Numbered from the stretch's first letter, positions 22,926 through 35,126 are shown. The stretch is DNA of 64,000 nt from Trachythela sp. YZ-2020 (GCA_016169945.1 JADLSH010000387.1:1054001-1118000); one strand, 5' to 3'. The notes: generated by a model not told the origin, from the letters alone. Numbers and translations: made by a program.

Positions 22926-23984
22926 TGATGGGGAGTGATCCCAGCATTAGGTATGGGTAAATATCTTGATATTTACTGTGATAATGATAATATTTATAAT
23001 ACATTGGCAATATTTTGCTTATTGATATTTAATGATATAAATGTGACACTTTAGTCTTTACCAAATTTGGCATGGCATGCCCAAACATTGCAACTAAGCG
23101 TCATGAAGTCACAAAAGAACCAGTGCTGACTGTGTCCCATATATAGAGCATCCCTTCATTTAGTCACTCATTAAAAACCAAGCGTTAAAAATCATTTTAT
23201 CATCTGATATTGACGAAAACCGAGTATGCATGTTTCAATTGTGAAACTGTTTCATAAAATTCATCAAAACTAATTGTGGTACTGCGTCGGCCGCGACTGT
23301 ACGTATATAGATTGAAGGCATTTCAACAGTGCCGGACTGCCGGTGGCAATCTCGATTTGTCGATTTTTGGATATGAAAATTCGAGCCCTCTATCCCATTT
23401 CCGGTCGTAATGATAGCCACAAAAGACAAAAACTGAGATGCGTCTCGATCATTTCCATACTTGGTACCGGTTACCCCTATGTTCTCAACGCGAGATTCTC
23501 TTACATTTCGCTCTAATCTGTCTATAGATGACATCAGTAGAGTAGTAGACATTGACAGTATCACAGGAGTTTTATATCGATCTCACCTCACTTCATGTAT
23601 ACTATAATTTCCTCTATAAATGTTTCTTCACTTATTCCTTGATTAATTTATTCTCTAATGTGGTTTTCCGGCTAATTCTTTGCTTCGACATTGTTCAGGT
23701 AGTTATACCCATAATGAAGACATCGTATTGTTAAGCAATGCCTAGATATATATATATATTTGAGATAATATAGTCTTTTTCAGGTTAACGAGTATCAACA
23801 TCCAGGGTTTCTTAATTGTTTTACATATTCACGTCTAGGTTTGACTGGCATGCCTTTTTTTAGTTATTTAATAAGTAAGCAAGTATGTAATCATCTAATA
23901 ATCCTTACTTGCAGCTAAGACAGTGCTGATCTGAATTACGAAGGACGCAACTCGACTTGGCTGCTACCGTATGACTCATGTCTG

Positions 23985-24181
23985 GTCAGGCTTATCCAAA
24001 CCCACCCTGTCAACATTCCTTGTAGGAGGAAACTGGAGTACCAGGAGAAAACCCACGACTTTCGGTAGAGCGTTGACTGACTCTTTTCACATAAGGGTCA
24101 TGAGTCCCCAGCGAGAATCGAACCCACGATCTCAGAGGTGAAAGGCGCTTGCTCTAACGACTGCACTGACTGCGTCGACTC
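23985..24181 (-). mobile_element. SINE with tRNA-like head and Deu-like core
   Basis: The minus strand carries a tRNA-like head (24181-24102, box B GGGTTCGATTC). Downstream of it, at 24058-24022, lies a core that reads on the plus strand as GGAGGAAACTGGAGTACC then GGAGAAAACCCACG. This closely resembles the conserved Deu domain of the DeuSINE superfamily as I remember it. Head and core share one orientation, as expected. Confidence 0.6.
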
Positions 24182-24408
24182 GACATCCTTCCATTCATAC
24201 TCATTACTGACCCATTTAGAACTTACTATCTTCAAAATTCCAACCAATAGCTCAATACAATCAATCTCTCCTATAACCACATCTTATAAACTTATGGAAG
24301 CATACCTTTGTTAGTGTGTGTACACAATGAAATTTGATAAATAGGACAATGCTATTTAATTTGAATAATAAATGAAAAAAAGTTTAAAAAAAGCAGAAAT
24401 GAAATTAA

Positions 24409-24678
24409 AGTCCCGTTTACATATGTGACCGAAACGAAGTAGTAACAGCAAGACGAAAATTGAGTTGTACATCATTTTACATGAGACCTGGTCGCAAATC
24501 AGTTCAGTTTCTTTCTCGTAATTTGAAAATTTTAATTTTTCCGCACTGCCTTGAATTGGCTCCGTTTGACTTTAGGATCTCAAGACTCTCAAGTCTAAAA
24601 CGGCGAGAGTCAACATTATTTCACCGACACGAAAATCGTTCCGCTTTGACTTCGTTTCGGTGTCACCAAACGGGGCCT
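24409..24678. mobile_element. MITE just upstream of the Hand-like gene
   Basis: The left end CCCGTTTACATATGTGACCG and the right end are imperfect inverted repeats with a shared ACCGAAACGAAGT block. It sits about 270 bp before the start codon, so it may overlap the promoter or 5' UTR. Confidence 0.55.
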
Positions 24679-24950
24679 GAAGTGTCCTAAACTAACCTGG
24701 AATAAACATTAAAAAATCAGTTTTATAGCCGAGAAAACATCAAAATGTTGTCAAAATCATATTGCCTTGAATGTTGTACTCAAACATACGGATGCCGTGG
24801 AATTCCTATGTATGAGAAGAATGATGAAACCACTGGCAGTGATGCACTTAAACCTGATTTAAATAATAATAGCTCTCAGTCTAACACTCATAACATGTCT
24901 TTAGAGGTAACGTCAATATTTACGAGGTCCCGCATCAACAGACAGTCAAA

Positions 24951-25791
24951 ATGGAAGAAGACCAAAATAAGAGCCCAGAATTCGGTTTTCTGATAAATCC
25001 TCACGAACAAAATACTAAAATGAAATCGAAACAAAATTTTGATGAAGTGGATGTTTTTCCGAAAAAAACGGAACGACGACGCACAGAGACGATGAACTTA
25101 GCGTTTGCCAACCTTCGTGAGCACATCCCGAACGTTCCGACTGACACGAAACTCTCGAAGATAAAAACATTACGGTTGGCGATTAGTTATATTCATTACT
25201 TGAGGGAAGTTCTTGATGGAGAGGATCCTGGTGAATATGTTGTTGATCTGAAACGAGATAGAAGCATCGCCATGGACATTGCCAATCACTATGATTACGA
25301 AGAAAAACAAAAGAAAGATGTGGTAAGTTCGTACTCTCTTGCAATTAGAATCATTAGCACAGTGGCGCAAGCGGTATTCGCGCATGGTAAATACTTAGTT
25401 TTAGCGTTGATGTAATCTTGATCTAATAACGGGGTGTTTACATGCTCCCGGCGTATTGAAATGAGTCACTATAGACAAAAATAGTAGTCAAACGGCGATT
25501 AAAGGAACTGAAATATTCATGATAATATCCTATATATAGTTTAACAACTAAGATCATTATACGGCTGTTTGAACTCAGTCTTTCATGCATTTATCAAACT
25601 ATATATACGAGAAAAAAAGTTATAATCATAGAACTTTAAATTGGGGGTCCAGCGTTGGCCGTGGCAGAACACAAGCCCTGCTTCGTCAGAATTATTGTGG
25701 AAGGAAGGACGACGAAAGGCCTTTGCTCGAAACGTCGGGAAGTATATTGTTCTGTTTCAGATTGTGGCTGTCGCGTGAAACCCAACCAAAG

Positions 25792-25823
<32 letters not shown>

Positions 25824-28800
25824 TAGAAAAATAACGCGATCAGTTTTCATCTTTCTGTGAACCGTGCTTTAACTCAATTAAATCCAGTCGATCCAATTTT
25901 CAAATCGGGAAAGCAATAATTGCATGGCAATTAAGGGGAAATATGCAGTGGCTGCTCTATATGAAGGTGTACCTGCTATACTGCATGGACGCTCAAGTTT
26001 TTACTCTGGCTAACGCCTGGACGTATTTACTCGTCAATGAAAAGTCCATGGTTGACAGGACCAGGGGCTAAAACTTTAACGATATAATGTAACTTGGAAA
26101 AGCGGTCAAAATTCACAGCTTGTAAAACGGTTGACTTAAACTTTGAGTGGACCCTTACTGAATTATGTTAGAAACCGACCAAGCCGCGGGCTGTTACATC
26201 TTTGGGACGCCGACAGCTTTTTGTATTATTCATTTTGCCGATTTCTCTGCATGTAACTTTGGAATAATGACCAACGGGCAAAAATACTATACAGAAGCGC
26301 ATTTTATTTTTTCCCAGATTCGTTGTATTGACAAGCATTTTCATCTTACATCTGTAAAACTAGTTAAAGCTATTTAATCATAAGGTCCATATTATAGACA
26401 GACTAAGTATTGATTATGCTGAGGTGAAACTATATAAATAAGTATATATATAAATCAGTAACGTCTTTTCGAATCTGTTATAAAACGTTTTGTATAATAG
26501 TAAAGCTGCAAACTTTTCCAGAGATTGGTTTTAAATGAAGAAGATATGAATATTGAAAGTTTGACTAACTAAATTCAAATGTTTAAATTTAGCTCTAGAG
26601 GCAGAGCAACATCAATTGCCTGTTTGTTATTATTTGCAGTTTACTGAACAGACGATTTTAGCTACTCTAACTTGAAATTTTTGCACTCAGTTAGGATAAC
26701 TCCTTGATAGCAACTGGCCCTACGTACTAAACGGGCAAGCCTGCATGGCCATGTTAATAGGTTAAGCATTCGAGTGACATAGAACAACTCTTCTGACATG
26801 CTCCTAGCATAGTACTAGAATTGCTTGGCATTGCTCAGGGTAAAATAATAGGTGTGCAGCCCTCCTTGGTGTGTTATATGGGACTTTTCCAACTCTCCTA
26901 GGCGAGAGCTCGGGTAGTAAATAACGAGACCAAGTCTAACAGGGCTGGTTCACCAGCCCTCATATATAAATGAAAACAATTTAAGGATGATTTCAATTAG
27001 CGAAAAGGTCTCGCCTGGTAGGACCAGCCCTTCATATAGGGCTCAACACCTTAATCATGCTGCAAACTTGGTGTCATGCATTAGCATAATCAAATGTACT
27101 ATTTGTTAAACATTTGCATTGAGATAACAAAACTATTTCCGGTGCCAGCTGATTGCATGCAGGACAAGTTGAACCGAATGCGAACTGACCAAGTATATCC
27201 AAATGCAATGGTTATAATGGAAATTTTCCGTTAATTAAATTTAAAATAGAAATTCAAATTTTCGAATAAACAACTGAAGTAAAATTAGCGGTGATTTAAA
27301 TTGTCTTAAACCCAACTGGATGGTCGGTTCATTGTGTTGCCCTACGTGAATTATATATAGGGTTGCAGGGGTTATAGGGTTGGCGTTAGGGTTAATATAC
27401 ATTTTGTGTAAGGCTACATAAAGAACATACCATCTTACTGAGGACAAGTTTGATGTTGTATCTTTTCTTATTTACTCTAATTTCAACAAAAGTATGACAA
27501 CTTTTTTTAACTGAAGCATTTGCAGTTTCGAAACCACTACGTATCGAAAACTAAACATTCCCACGACAATGTTTTCTCACTCGAATGAATACATGATTGG
27601 AACTAATGCTCCGGAAACAGCGTTAAAGTGTTTGTTTTTGCTAATTGTTCTCAGTGACAACATGTTATAAGATAAAAAACGTTCATGAATACGACATGCA
27701 AAGGTTATAATGGTAAACATGTTTCGGCATCAATCGTATGCCAACTTCAGTACAATACCAGCTTTATACTATTTTACATACTGTATGTACCCTCTATATA
27801 TACGTTTGTCGTATTTATAAAAGTTGTTATAAGCTAGTCAGTGCTAACGCGATCATTTGGAAATATTAAGATATAAAATATGTAAAGTAAGTTGTAAACA
27901 CCTAAAGCAAACAGTTTAATATGTAAAGTTGTAAACACCTTAAGCAAACAGTTTACAGTGAAAGCTAACTCTCGCACGAATTAAGGATCCCTTACCCAAA
28001 CGTTGTATCTCAGATTATTTCTATCCAAGCTGGTTGAGGGTACCACGATTGAGGATATTCTAGTTGAGGTACCGTACTGATAAAGATAGTGACTGCCACA
28101 TTTAACCACAATCCTTTGGATGTACTTATAACATTGAATCTCAACCAAAATCGCATGCTTTGAAGAACTTTAAGCTATGACGTTGCGGCTCCTTTAGCTT
28201 GATCCCACTATCATCCTTGATGTGCGCGTTGATAGGAACTAGGCTGAGATTGTCGTAAATTAAACTTACGAGCTTCGGTGAACCAATAGCCTGCTAAAGT
28301 ATTCGCGCCTTTCTGTGGTTTTCTAAAATCACTATTGTCTGCATTGACTATATTTCACTCAACCTAATGTAAGTTCGTCAATTCTCAATAAGTCACACTG
28401 TCATCTTGACAACATTAAATATTATTATTATTATTATTATTATTACCTGCTTTACTTTGAGTAGACTGTGTATTTTCATTGCTCCTTTTGTTTTTCGACC
28501 TTACAGTAAGTTTCCAACAAACGTTTGTACTTTGGCTACGGATTTTTCTCTTCTGTTTGGGAATAACTGCACTGAAATCAAGCAAGTAATGTTGAGCAAC
28601 ATTTTCTCGTATATCGTTAAACATGTTATATCCCGGAGGCACTATAACCACTAACTAACCCTCGCAACCTTTGTCAATTGGGTTGCAAAACCTGTTAAGG
28701 CTTTCCGTCCATCTCAGCGGAGTGGTAAACAGACTAAACTGAACTAAACTAAACTAAACTAAACTAAACTAAACTAAACTAAACTATAACTATAACTGTA

Positions 28801-29631
28801 ACTATCACTATAACTAAACTATAACTAAACTAAACTAAACTAAACTAAACTAAACTAAACTAAACTAAACTAAACTAAACTAAAATAAACTATAACTATA
28901 ACTATCACTATAACTAAACTATAACTAAACTAAACTAAACTAAACTATAATCTAAACTATAATCTAAACTATAAACTAAACTATAAACTAAACTATAATC
29001 TAAACTATAAACTAAACTATAAACTAAACTATAAACTAAACTATAAACCGCTAAACTATAAACCGCTAAACTATAAACCGCTAAACTATAAACCGCTAAA
29101 CTATGAACCGCTAAACTATAAACCGCTAAACTATAAACCGCTAAACTATAAACCGCTAAACTATAAACCGCTAAACTATAAACCGCTAAACTATAAACTA
29201 AACTAAACTATAAACTAAACTAAGACAGTGCTTCCATATGATGAGTTCGCAAAACATTCAGGTCAAATGTCGACCGCTGTTGTCTTTACGAAAAGCGCTC
29301 TTGCTCTGACGGACCGGCCTCATTATAGTTGCCGCAGTCCCTACAACATTCTGCACCAGAACGCAAAACAAGAACCGTTTTATGTCCATTCTTTTCACAA
29401 CGCTACTTATGGAACAACATAGGAAAGCAATTATTGTAGTTTTCAATATCGTTTCCCAGTGCCAGTTACGCAATCAATAACCTAGAACAAACGCGGTTTT
29501 TGGACTTTCTTAATCACATGCATATCGGTATTTTTCAAATATTTTAGGAGTACAAATTGCTTCCGAAAAGAAAACGTGGAAGGACAGGTTGGCCACAGAA
29601 AGTCTGGGCTTTGGAACTAAAGAATGAATGA
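24951..29631 (+). CDS. Hand: Hand-type bHLH transcription factor, 2 exons
   Basis: Exon 1 (24951-25322) and exon 2 (29548-29631) join in phase 0 at GTAAGT and TTTTAG borders and give 151 residues. Residues 39-89 form a bHLH with the Hand/Twist-family basic region (ERRRT) and the helix-loop segment [17 protein letters not shown]. Exon 2 ends [17 protein letters not shown], the distinctive C-terminal signature of HAND proteins, which separates it from Twist or Paraxis. Such factors dimerise with E-proteins, bind E-boxes and control mesoderm, heart and limb or mesenchymal fate in bilaterians. It is shorter than vertebrate HAND because the N-terminus is brief. The intron is 4.2 kb with a large satellite. 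An ORF from 24745 in another frame probably belongs to the leader. Confidence 0.88.
25617..25822. repeat. Dispersed repeat and TA microsatellite in the Hand intron
   Basis: A moderately G+C-rich stretch contains CGACG, a small stem, then GCTCGAAACGTCG, followed by about 14 TA dinucleotides at 25795-25822. I have the impression this is a common retroelement tail but cannot name it. Confidence 0.4.
25861..28417. other. Hand intron, largely unassigned
   Basis: No exon recognised. A short imperfect tandem duplication at about 27890-27955 repeats GTTGTAAACACC and AAGCAAACAGTTTA. Around 26890-27050 there are inverted CAGCCCT/AGGGCT words, perhaps a MITE. Confidence 0.45.
28418..28445 (+). repeat. 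(ATT)n microsatellite
   Basis: About nine ATT units in the Hand intron. Confidence 0.95.
28733..29223 (+). repeat. AAACT satellite with 15-bp higher-order units
   Basis: About 490 bp of AAACT pentamers. It grades into variants with ACTATAACT and then, at about 29045-29190, into roughly ten near-identical 15-bp units CTAAACTATAAACCG. It lies about 320 bp before Hand exon 2. Confidence 0.95.
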
Positions 29632-31155
29632 AAAGGATTGTATAAAATGCATAACGGATGGATAATGGATTTCACTGACTAAAAAATTGAATCACAGGAG
29701 CCAGAGTAATGGGATCCAACTGCATGGCAAAATGGCCGATCGCAAGTGTATACAATCACATATACAAAAAGTATGGAAATTACTACAGACAGTATATTAG
29801 ACCAAGACAAATTTATAGAAAATATTACCAATTTTCATGTGCATTAATTGTGCATGCTATCTTTAATTATTTGATTTGAATAACGCCGTTCGTCTTGTGA
29901 ACAGTAACAATTATTATATGATACCGCACGGTGCTTCATGCACATGGGTTCACCCAAAGTATAGAGCTGAGAAGCTGCATGCACAGAAGCTGAGCAATAT
30001 GATTTGTTGAAGAAGAGGTTTCTACTTGTAAGGAACAGTTTTTGTAACGAACGTTACCGTAGCAAGAACGCATTTAAAGTGCACTTGCCATGCACTCACA
30101 GCAAAGTCCACTCATGACCACGCTGAGATCGTTTCCCGATGTAATTAAAACAGGCATTGTGGTATTCTGATTGGATTCTGATTGCAGAGCTAAAGTAATC
30201 GCAGCTACCTTGCACTAATGCGAATTGATACTTTCGATGAGTGGAAAGACGCTAAAAATGTTCTGCTATTTATAAATGATAATAGTTAGTGTAAAGGTGG
30301 TGTTTTCTGTAATGTTTTCAACTGACTAATAATATTTAATAAAAAGCCTAGTTTATCACTGATCAGGCTCTGTCCTCTAGCCTACATTGTTCAGTCAACC
30401 TATTTCTTGGAATGTAAAGTTGCATCCATGCATATATATGCTAGTTTCATAAAAAAATTCAAATTCAATATGGATTTGACCGATGCCGTGGGAATCAGCC
30501 ACTGAGATTGTTAGTATGTAAGGCCTGAGAGAGTGAACCAGTGAGAAAGTGATGTGAGGATTAGAGGGTGAGACCTGGTGGCCGTGGGATGGTATGAGAA
30601 TGTAAGATGGTGTAGAAGAGATATATAAATATCTCATAAAAGCATGTAATTTTGTGATTCGATCATGATATGAGACCTGAGAATTTTTTAGGGATATATC
30701 ACAGAATATGAGGATGTTAAAATGTGATGTAATGAGTAGGCGAGGAAGTGAGTTTCAATGCGAATTTGAGGACATGATAATGACAGTGTTGAGACAATGG
30801 TTTATTACCCACGCAGGCCGCAAGGTTTTGGCCAACCCAAAGAAGCACATATAGAAGTCCTTGCGCGTATATAAGGTCGTGTATGTAGTGGAAAATCTCA
30901 GTTTTCTCAGTCTAAGGGCAAAGCCATCCTGTATTTGGTTGCCTTCTTTTGTGAGTTCCAAGTTTGTAACCGCAGACATTTTTTTGCGATTACGCCTTCC
31001 GTCCACACAGTATCCGGAGCAAAATGTTTGCGGATACAAACGTAATTGTCGAAACTAAAATAAAGCAATAAAAAATATAGACTAGCCAATAGAAAATCAA
31101 TCATCAATCTGATCATACTAGTTTGGCTGTACCTATAGTATATGTTCATATTGGT
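29632..31155. other. Intergenic sequence after Hand
   Basis: No gene recognised. It contains one member (30311-30510) of a duplicated segment. A CCGTCCACACAG stretch near 31000 resembles the end of a hAT-like MITE. Confidence 0.5.
30311..30510 (+). repeat. Duplicated segment, copy 1
   Basis: It matches 35127-35330 in direct orientation with small indels, from AATGTTTTCAACTGACT to a GATGCCGT...CACTGAGA end. No coding function is apparent. Confidence 0.8.
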
Positions 31156-32266
31156 TCAAAAGTTATCATGCGGGATTATCGGGAACGCAAATGGATTGTA
31201 ATAAAATTGGGTGTTGTTTGTATTGTTTTCTGCATTCATGGATGGATGCTGACTAGGCATTCTCGGAAAGCTGATTTGCGGTGTAAACTGTGAAGGCATA
31301 ATACACTCCGTGGTTGCATCATCGTTTGGCGAAGCGTCGCAAAGCCTTCGGGCTTCGACAATAGAACCGGTCAGTTGTTCCATGTTTGAAGTGAGTTTAT
31401 TCATATTCTCTGCTTGTTGTTTGTTCATGTTATCTATTTTGTCAACAATCCTTTTCTTCATTTGCATGTCTTCCTGTGGAATATTCAACAGCTGGGTATC
31501 GATCGAAAATTTTCTTTTAAGCTTTTCTTGCCTGCCCTTCAAGCTGGCATTCAACAAATCTCTTCTTTCCTTAATTAATGAACTTGATTCCTTGTTTTCA
31601 TGTTTTCTTTGTCTTTCTCAATGGCTTCAAGCTCATGATCATCACACTCTATGCTGGCTGATGAGGTACAAGGTGTGATGGCAGGAGTATTTGGTCTGCT
31701 GGTGCATGGGAGTACTAGGTCTGCTGGCAGGAGTACTAGGTCTGCTGGCAGGAGTACTATATATAGGTATGCTTTGACTTGGACAGTTTATACTCAATTC
31801 TAGTTCATCCTGTATCTCATTGGTTTCTATTCCTGATGGTAAAGCTGTAGCTGGTGAGCCACCCCAGATTTCTTGGCATATATCAAAGTAGAGAAGGACT
31901 ACTCTTCCATGGCCTGATGGCCACTATTCTTCCACTATCAATGGCAGCTCGAAACTTTGACCGAATCGCCTTCATTTTGGTGGTCAGAATAAACTTGTTA
32001 AGTTCGTGCTCTTGTGTGGAAAGTCTTTGCCGATCTGTACAGCATTTTCTGGGGAAGGATACTGTGAAAAAAAACAAATCCAAAAATATGTCGGAATATT
32101 TTGTTTGACAGCTTTGCCAGTCGACATTCTCCGTTGTCCTTGCCACTTTGTACTCTAACACCACATTCAAAAGGAGCTCGACTTCTTCATCAGTCCAAGC
32201 AAAGTGTTCGGTCTTATTCTTTCCTTTAGCCCCCTTTGATTTTGTATTAACTTTTTCTTTCGGCAT
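31156..32266 (-). pseudogene. Myb/SANT-like DNA-binding domain protein, frameshifted
   Basis: From ATG at 32266 the minus strand encodes a basic start (MPKEKVNTKSKGAKGKNK), then a Myb/SANT-like helix segment (FAWTDEEVELLLNVVLEYK). A pattern I associate with an expanded cnidarian family follows (WQSCQTKY, then LTTKMKAIRSKFRAAIDSGR). The middle part shifts frame at a T-run near 32075, shifts back, and shifts again near 31940, where GHGRVVLLYFD and IWGGSPAT continue in another frame. A coiled-coil-like tail (31557-31156) is in yet another frame. A TPASRPS-type tandem repeat lies at 31680-31755. With three or more breaks it is probably dead, although unrecognised introns could explain some. Such proteins often come from Harbinger-type transposons. 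Confidence 0.6.
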
Positions 32267-32279
32267 CAGGGCTCTGACA

Positions 32280-33059
32280 TCCCACTTCTATTAATTCCTT
32301 AGATTCTCGGCAAAAATTCCTTAGATTAAGTAAAATTTCCTTAAACGTAGCGCAGGACCTGTTTTTTTAGTAATTAATGCCCTAGCTAGTTACGTTAAGA
32401 ATTACAAGGTTTATAGGTTCTCTGAAATTTTGTCTCATTTCGGAACTGGGATTTTGAGCCATCATTACGCCATTGAAAGCGATCCAATGCAGTCGAAAGA
32501 TGTACATGTGGGTTGAGGGTCATTTCCCGTATGCAGTTTTTATTGCTTTAGACTACTTTTTCTGCGTTTTTGAGAATCATTTTTGGATAAATAACACCTA
32601 AATTGACTGAATTTTTAAATGTCCAAATCTTATATTCCTTAGAAATTAATTCCTTAAAAATTTCGTTTCCTTAAAAAAATCCTTAAAAAGGTCAAAAAAG
32701 GCCAAAATTTCCTCAGTTTAAGGAAATTTCCTTAAATGTGAGTCGCCTGTTCGGCATGTTTTTCTCTTTTCTGTCGTAGTTTAAAATATATCGCAACTAT
32801 ATCGCGGGCTCCTCGCATTCGATAGCGCATGCTCTGTAAGCGGTTCTAGCGTATTCGAATCGTTTTAGCGGATACGTGTGGGACGGTCGAAACGGCTACG
32901 TGTGGACAGGGCCTCTATTAAACCTGCAAATTTGGTGACAGTTTAGTATACTCACCCATTTCTCCAAAAAGCGCCTCCTTATTAACTCTTAAGAAAAAAA
33001 GTAAGGGGAAAAAAGCCGCTCGCCGCGTCAATTCTGCACAAACCCACTGACCAGAAACA
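32280..33059. other. Repeat-like spacer rich in TTCCTTA words
   Basis: TTCCTTA recurs about nine times between 32295 and 32735, with GGTCAAAAAAGGCCAAAA near the right end; this recalls hAT MITE ends. From 32860 to 32920 a GTGTGGACAGGGCC stretch looks like another MITE end. No gene. Confidence 0.4.
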
Positions 33060-33480
33060 TAATTTTTTTGGCCTTAGTTCATATTGAGTCGGTTTTCTCT
33101 GATAAACTCGTATTGCCCCCAAATCTTCGTTCGCTATTTCTTTGAACTTTGTCTTCGATACATAACATTGTATTAGCGCGATGGTATGGTTTTGTCTTTT
33201 GGTTTCTATATATCAGCACAATAAACGAACTTTTAATAGTTTATATATGCGTTCTATTTTCTTGGAAATATATTGTGTTATTGCGATATTAACTAATAAT
33301 AGAAAGCATAATTTGTAGTAACAATTATATTTAAATCGAATATAATAGTTCTAATGTAGACTTGGAATGGAAATGGTCACATCATATTATATTGATAATT
33401 CAATATGACTGACTTTTAATTACTTTAAGCTTATTACGATATGACTTCAAACTTGAGGCTGTGACAAAATCTTTGCCCTT
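33060..33480 (+). repeat. Direct duplicate, copy 1 (upstream of an unknown ORF pair)
   Basis: It diverges from, but clearly matches, 34330-34770. Shared blocks include ATAACATTGTATT, ATCAGCACA(A/G)TAAACGA, GTTATTGCGATATT and GGAATGGAAATGGTCAC. Confidence 0.65.
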
Positions 33481-33872
33481 TGGGTTATACTGTAATAATA
33501 ACATCTCTACGGGCGAGTGATTTATAAACTGACTTATATCTCTATCTTATTCTGTCCAATTGCAGCCACTTGGTGTTGAATCAAAACTGACAACGCGTTA
33601 CGTACAATAGTGGACAGTCACAGTGCTACTGTAACCGACGTAACAGTTCCGGTGTATCATTTTGTTATTTTTGTCTTATATATCTCAAGGAATTGATTGC
33701 AACTTACGAATATAATTTCCATAGAATTTGGTAATGTAAATAATAATATCATTTGAGCGGAAGTTCAAGCGATCAAGTTTCAATCTGAGTACATCTTCTT
33801 AGAATCAGAAAGAGAGCTTATTTACCGCCATCTTTACTGAAACGCCACATCTTAAAATCGTTTGGTCTGAAA

Positions 33873-34300
33873 ATGTCAGGGATTACCAACACACGAAAGG
33901 TAGAACAGGCGAAGACTAGCCATCTCGTGCTAGATCGGGACAATTGGTACACAAATTTCGCTGAGTATACCAGGACGGACGGTGAACTTCTATTCTTTGT
34001 CTCTCGGATTCACGCCAAGTCGGTCGTTGGTTTGGATATGTTTTTTATTTTGGTATTTCCACTGTTGCCGGTAACAGGCTTTCTGAAATGAGCATCAAAG
34101 TCGAAGGCGAAGATTCTGAAGCCATTTTGCAAGAATTTGTTGACGAATACAACCGTAATCACAACGGAATTATTCCTTCCATGATTAAAAATACAATCAA
34201 GCGTTATAACTGGTATGTCGCTGACTATAAGGAGAAGGAGAGTTTACGTGTATGTTCCAGTGGTTATCGTGTGCACATTACAATAAAAAAAACGCCTTAG
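33873..34300 (+). CDS. Unidentified protein(s); two ORFs overlapping by ATGA
   Basis: The first ORF (33873-34091) starts MSGITNTRKVEQAKTSHLVL and ends with a hydrophobic stretch. Its stop overlaps the ATG of a second ORF (34088-34300, 70 residues: acidic start, then KNTIKRYNWYVADYKEKE, ending ITIKKTP). I do not recognise either. The likeliest reading is one former gene with a frameshift or a short missed intron near 34060-34090. Both ORFs are longer than most in the surrounding AT-rich DNA. They are flanked by the duplicated segments at 33060 and 34330, so this may be one unit of a tandemly duplicated gene whose 3' UTR is repeated. Poly-adenylation and expression are unknown. Confidence 0.3.
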
Positions 34301-34329
34301 AACGATCCCATAGATACGGTTATTTGGTA

Positions 34330-34770
34330 TGACGCCTCTTTGGGGAACTTTCGCTTTGATATATAACATTGTATATTGGCCGATGCCGATAGATTGCAAG
34401 TTTGGCTTTTATACATCAGCACAGTAAACGAGCATTTAATTTTTCATTTGTCTTAGTTTCTAACTTAATGAATGTATTTTTCACAGTAAACGAGCTTTTA
34501 ATTTTTCATTTGTCTTAGTTTGTAACTTAATGAATGTATTTTTCAAGTAATTTGACTTGGTTTTTGATACTGAGTTCTTGGATTTCTTTTGGGTTATTGC
34601 GATATTGAAATACTAGAAAGTCGACATAGATTCGTGGAATCAAACTTCGAAGAACTCTAGAGTACTAAGAGTAGCATAATTTTAGTGAGAATTTGAATCG
34701 AATATAATTATAGTTCTATAGTGTAGATTTGGAATGGAAATGGTCACCTGATCATACTATTCTTATGGTT
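34330..34770 (+). repeat. Direct duplicate, copy 2 (after the unknown ORF pair)
   Basis: Partner of 33060-33480. It also contains a short internal tandem duplication (CAGTAAACGAGC and TTTTTCATTTGTCTTAGTTT) at about 34425-34540. Confidence 0.65.
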
Positions 34771-35126
34771 TAATGGTAATAAAATCACGACACGAGTATA
34801 TCGATTTTTTATTTCAATGTAGATGCAATATACATAGATTAAAGCAATATGATTAATTTTTAGCTATACATACAGCATAAAATCAACTTGTAGCTGAAAC
34901 ATAATCATTATGTTATAACAATAACATCTCCACGAGCGAGAGTAGAATTATAGGGGACGAGCGACTCTTGTGATTAGCAGGGCAAGCACATTATATATTT
35001 AATCATTGAAACATTCAGGCAAGCTCCACTGACCAATACTTATACCCACGATTAACCCGAACGGAGTGCATTATCTATTTTTAGTCTGTCATATACTGAT
35101 ATTTTCAGTTGTCAATATAACTATAT

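Noticed and set aside
24745..24993. ORF upstream of Hand as its first coding exon
   Set aside because: It is in another frame, and joining it to the bHLH frame would need a 35-bp intron. It is more likely leader sequence or chance.
30395..31149. Short ORFs on both strands
   Set aside because: Low-complexity or repeat-derived sequence with no recognisable domain and no plausible splice partners.
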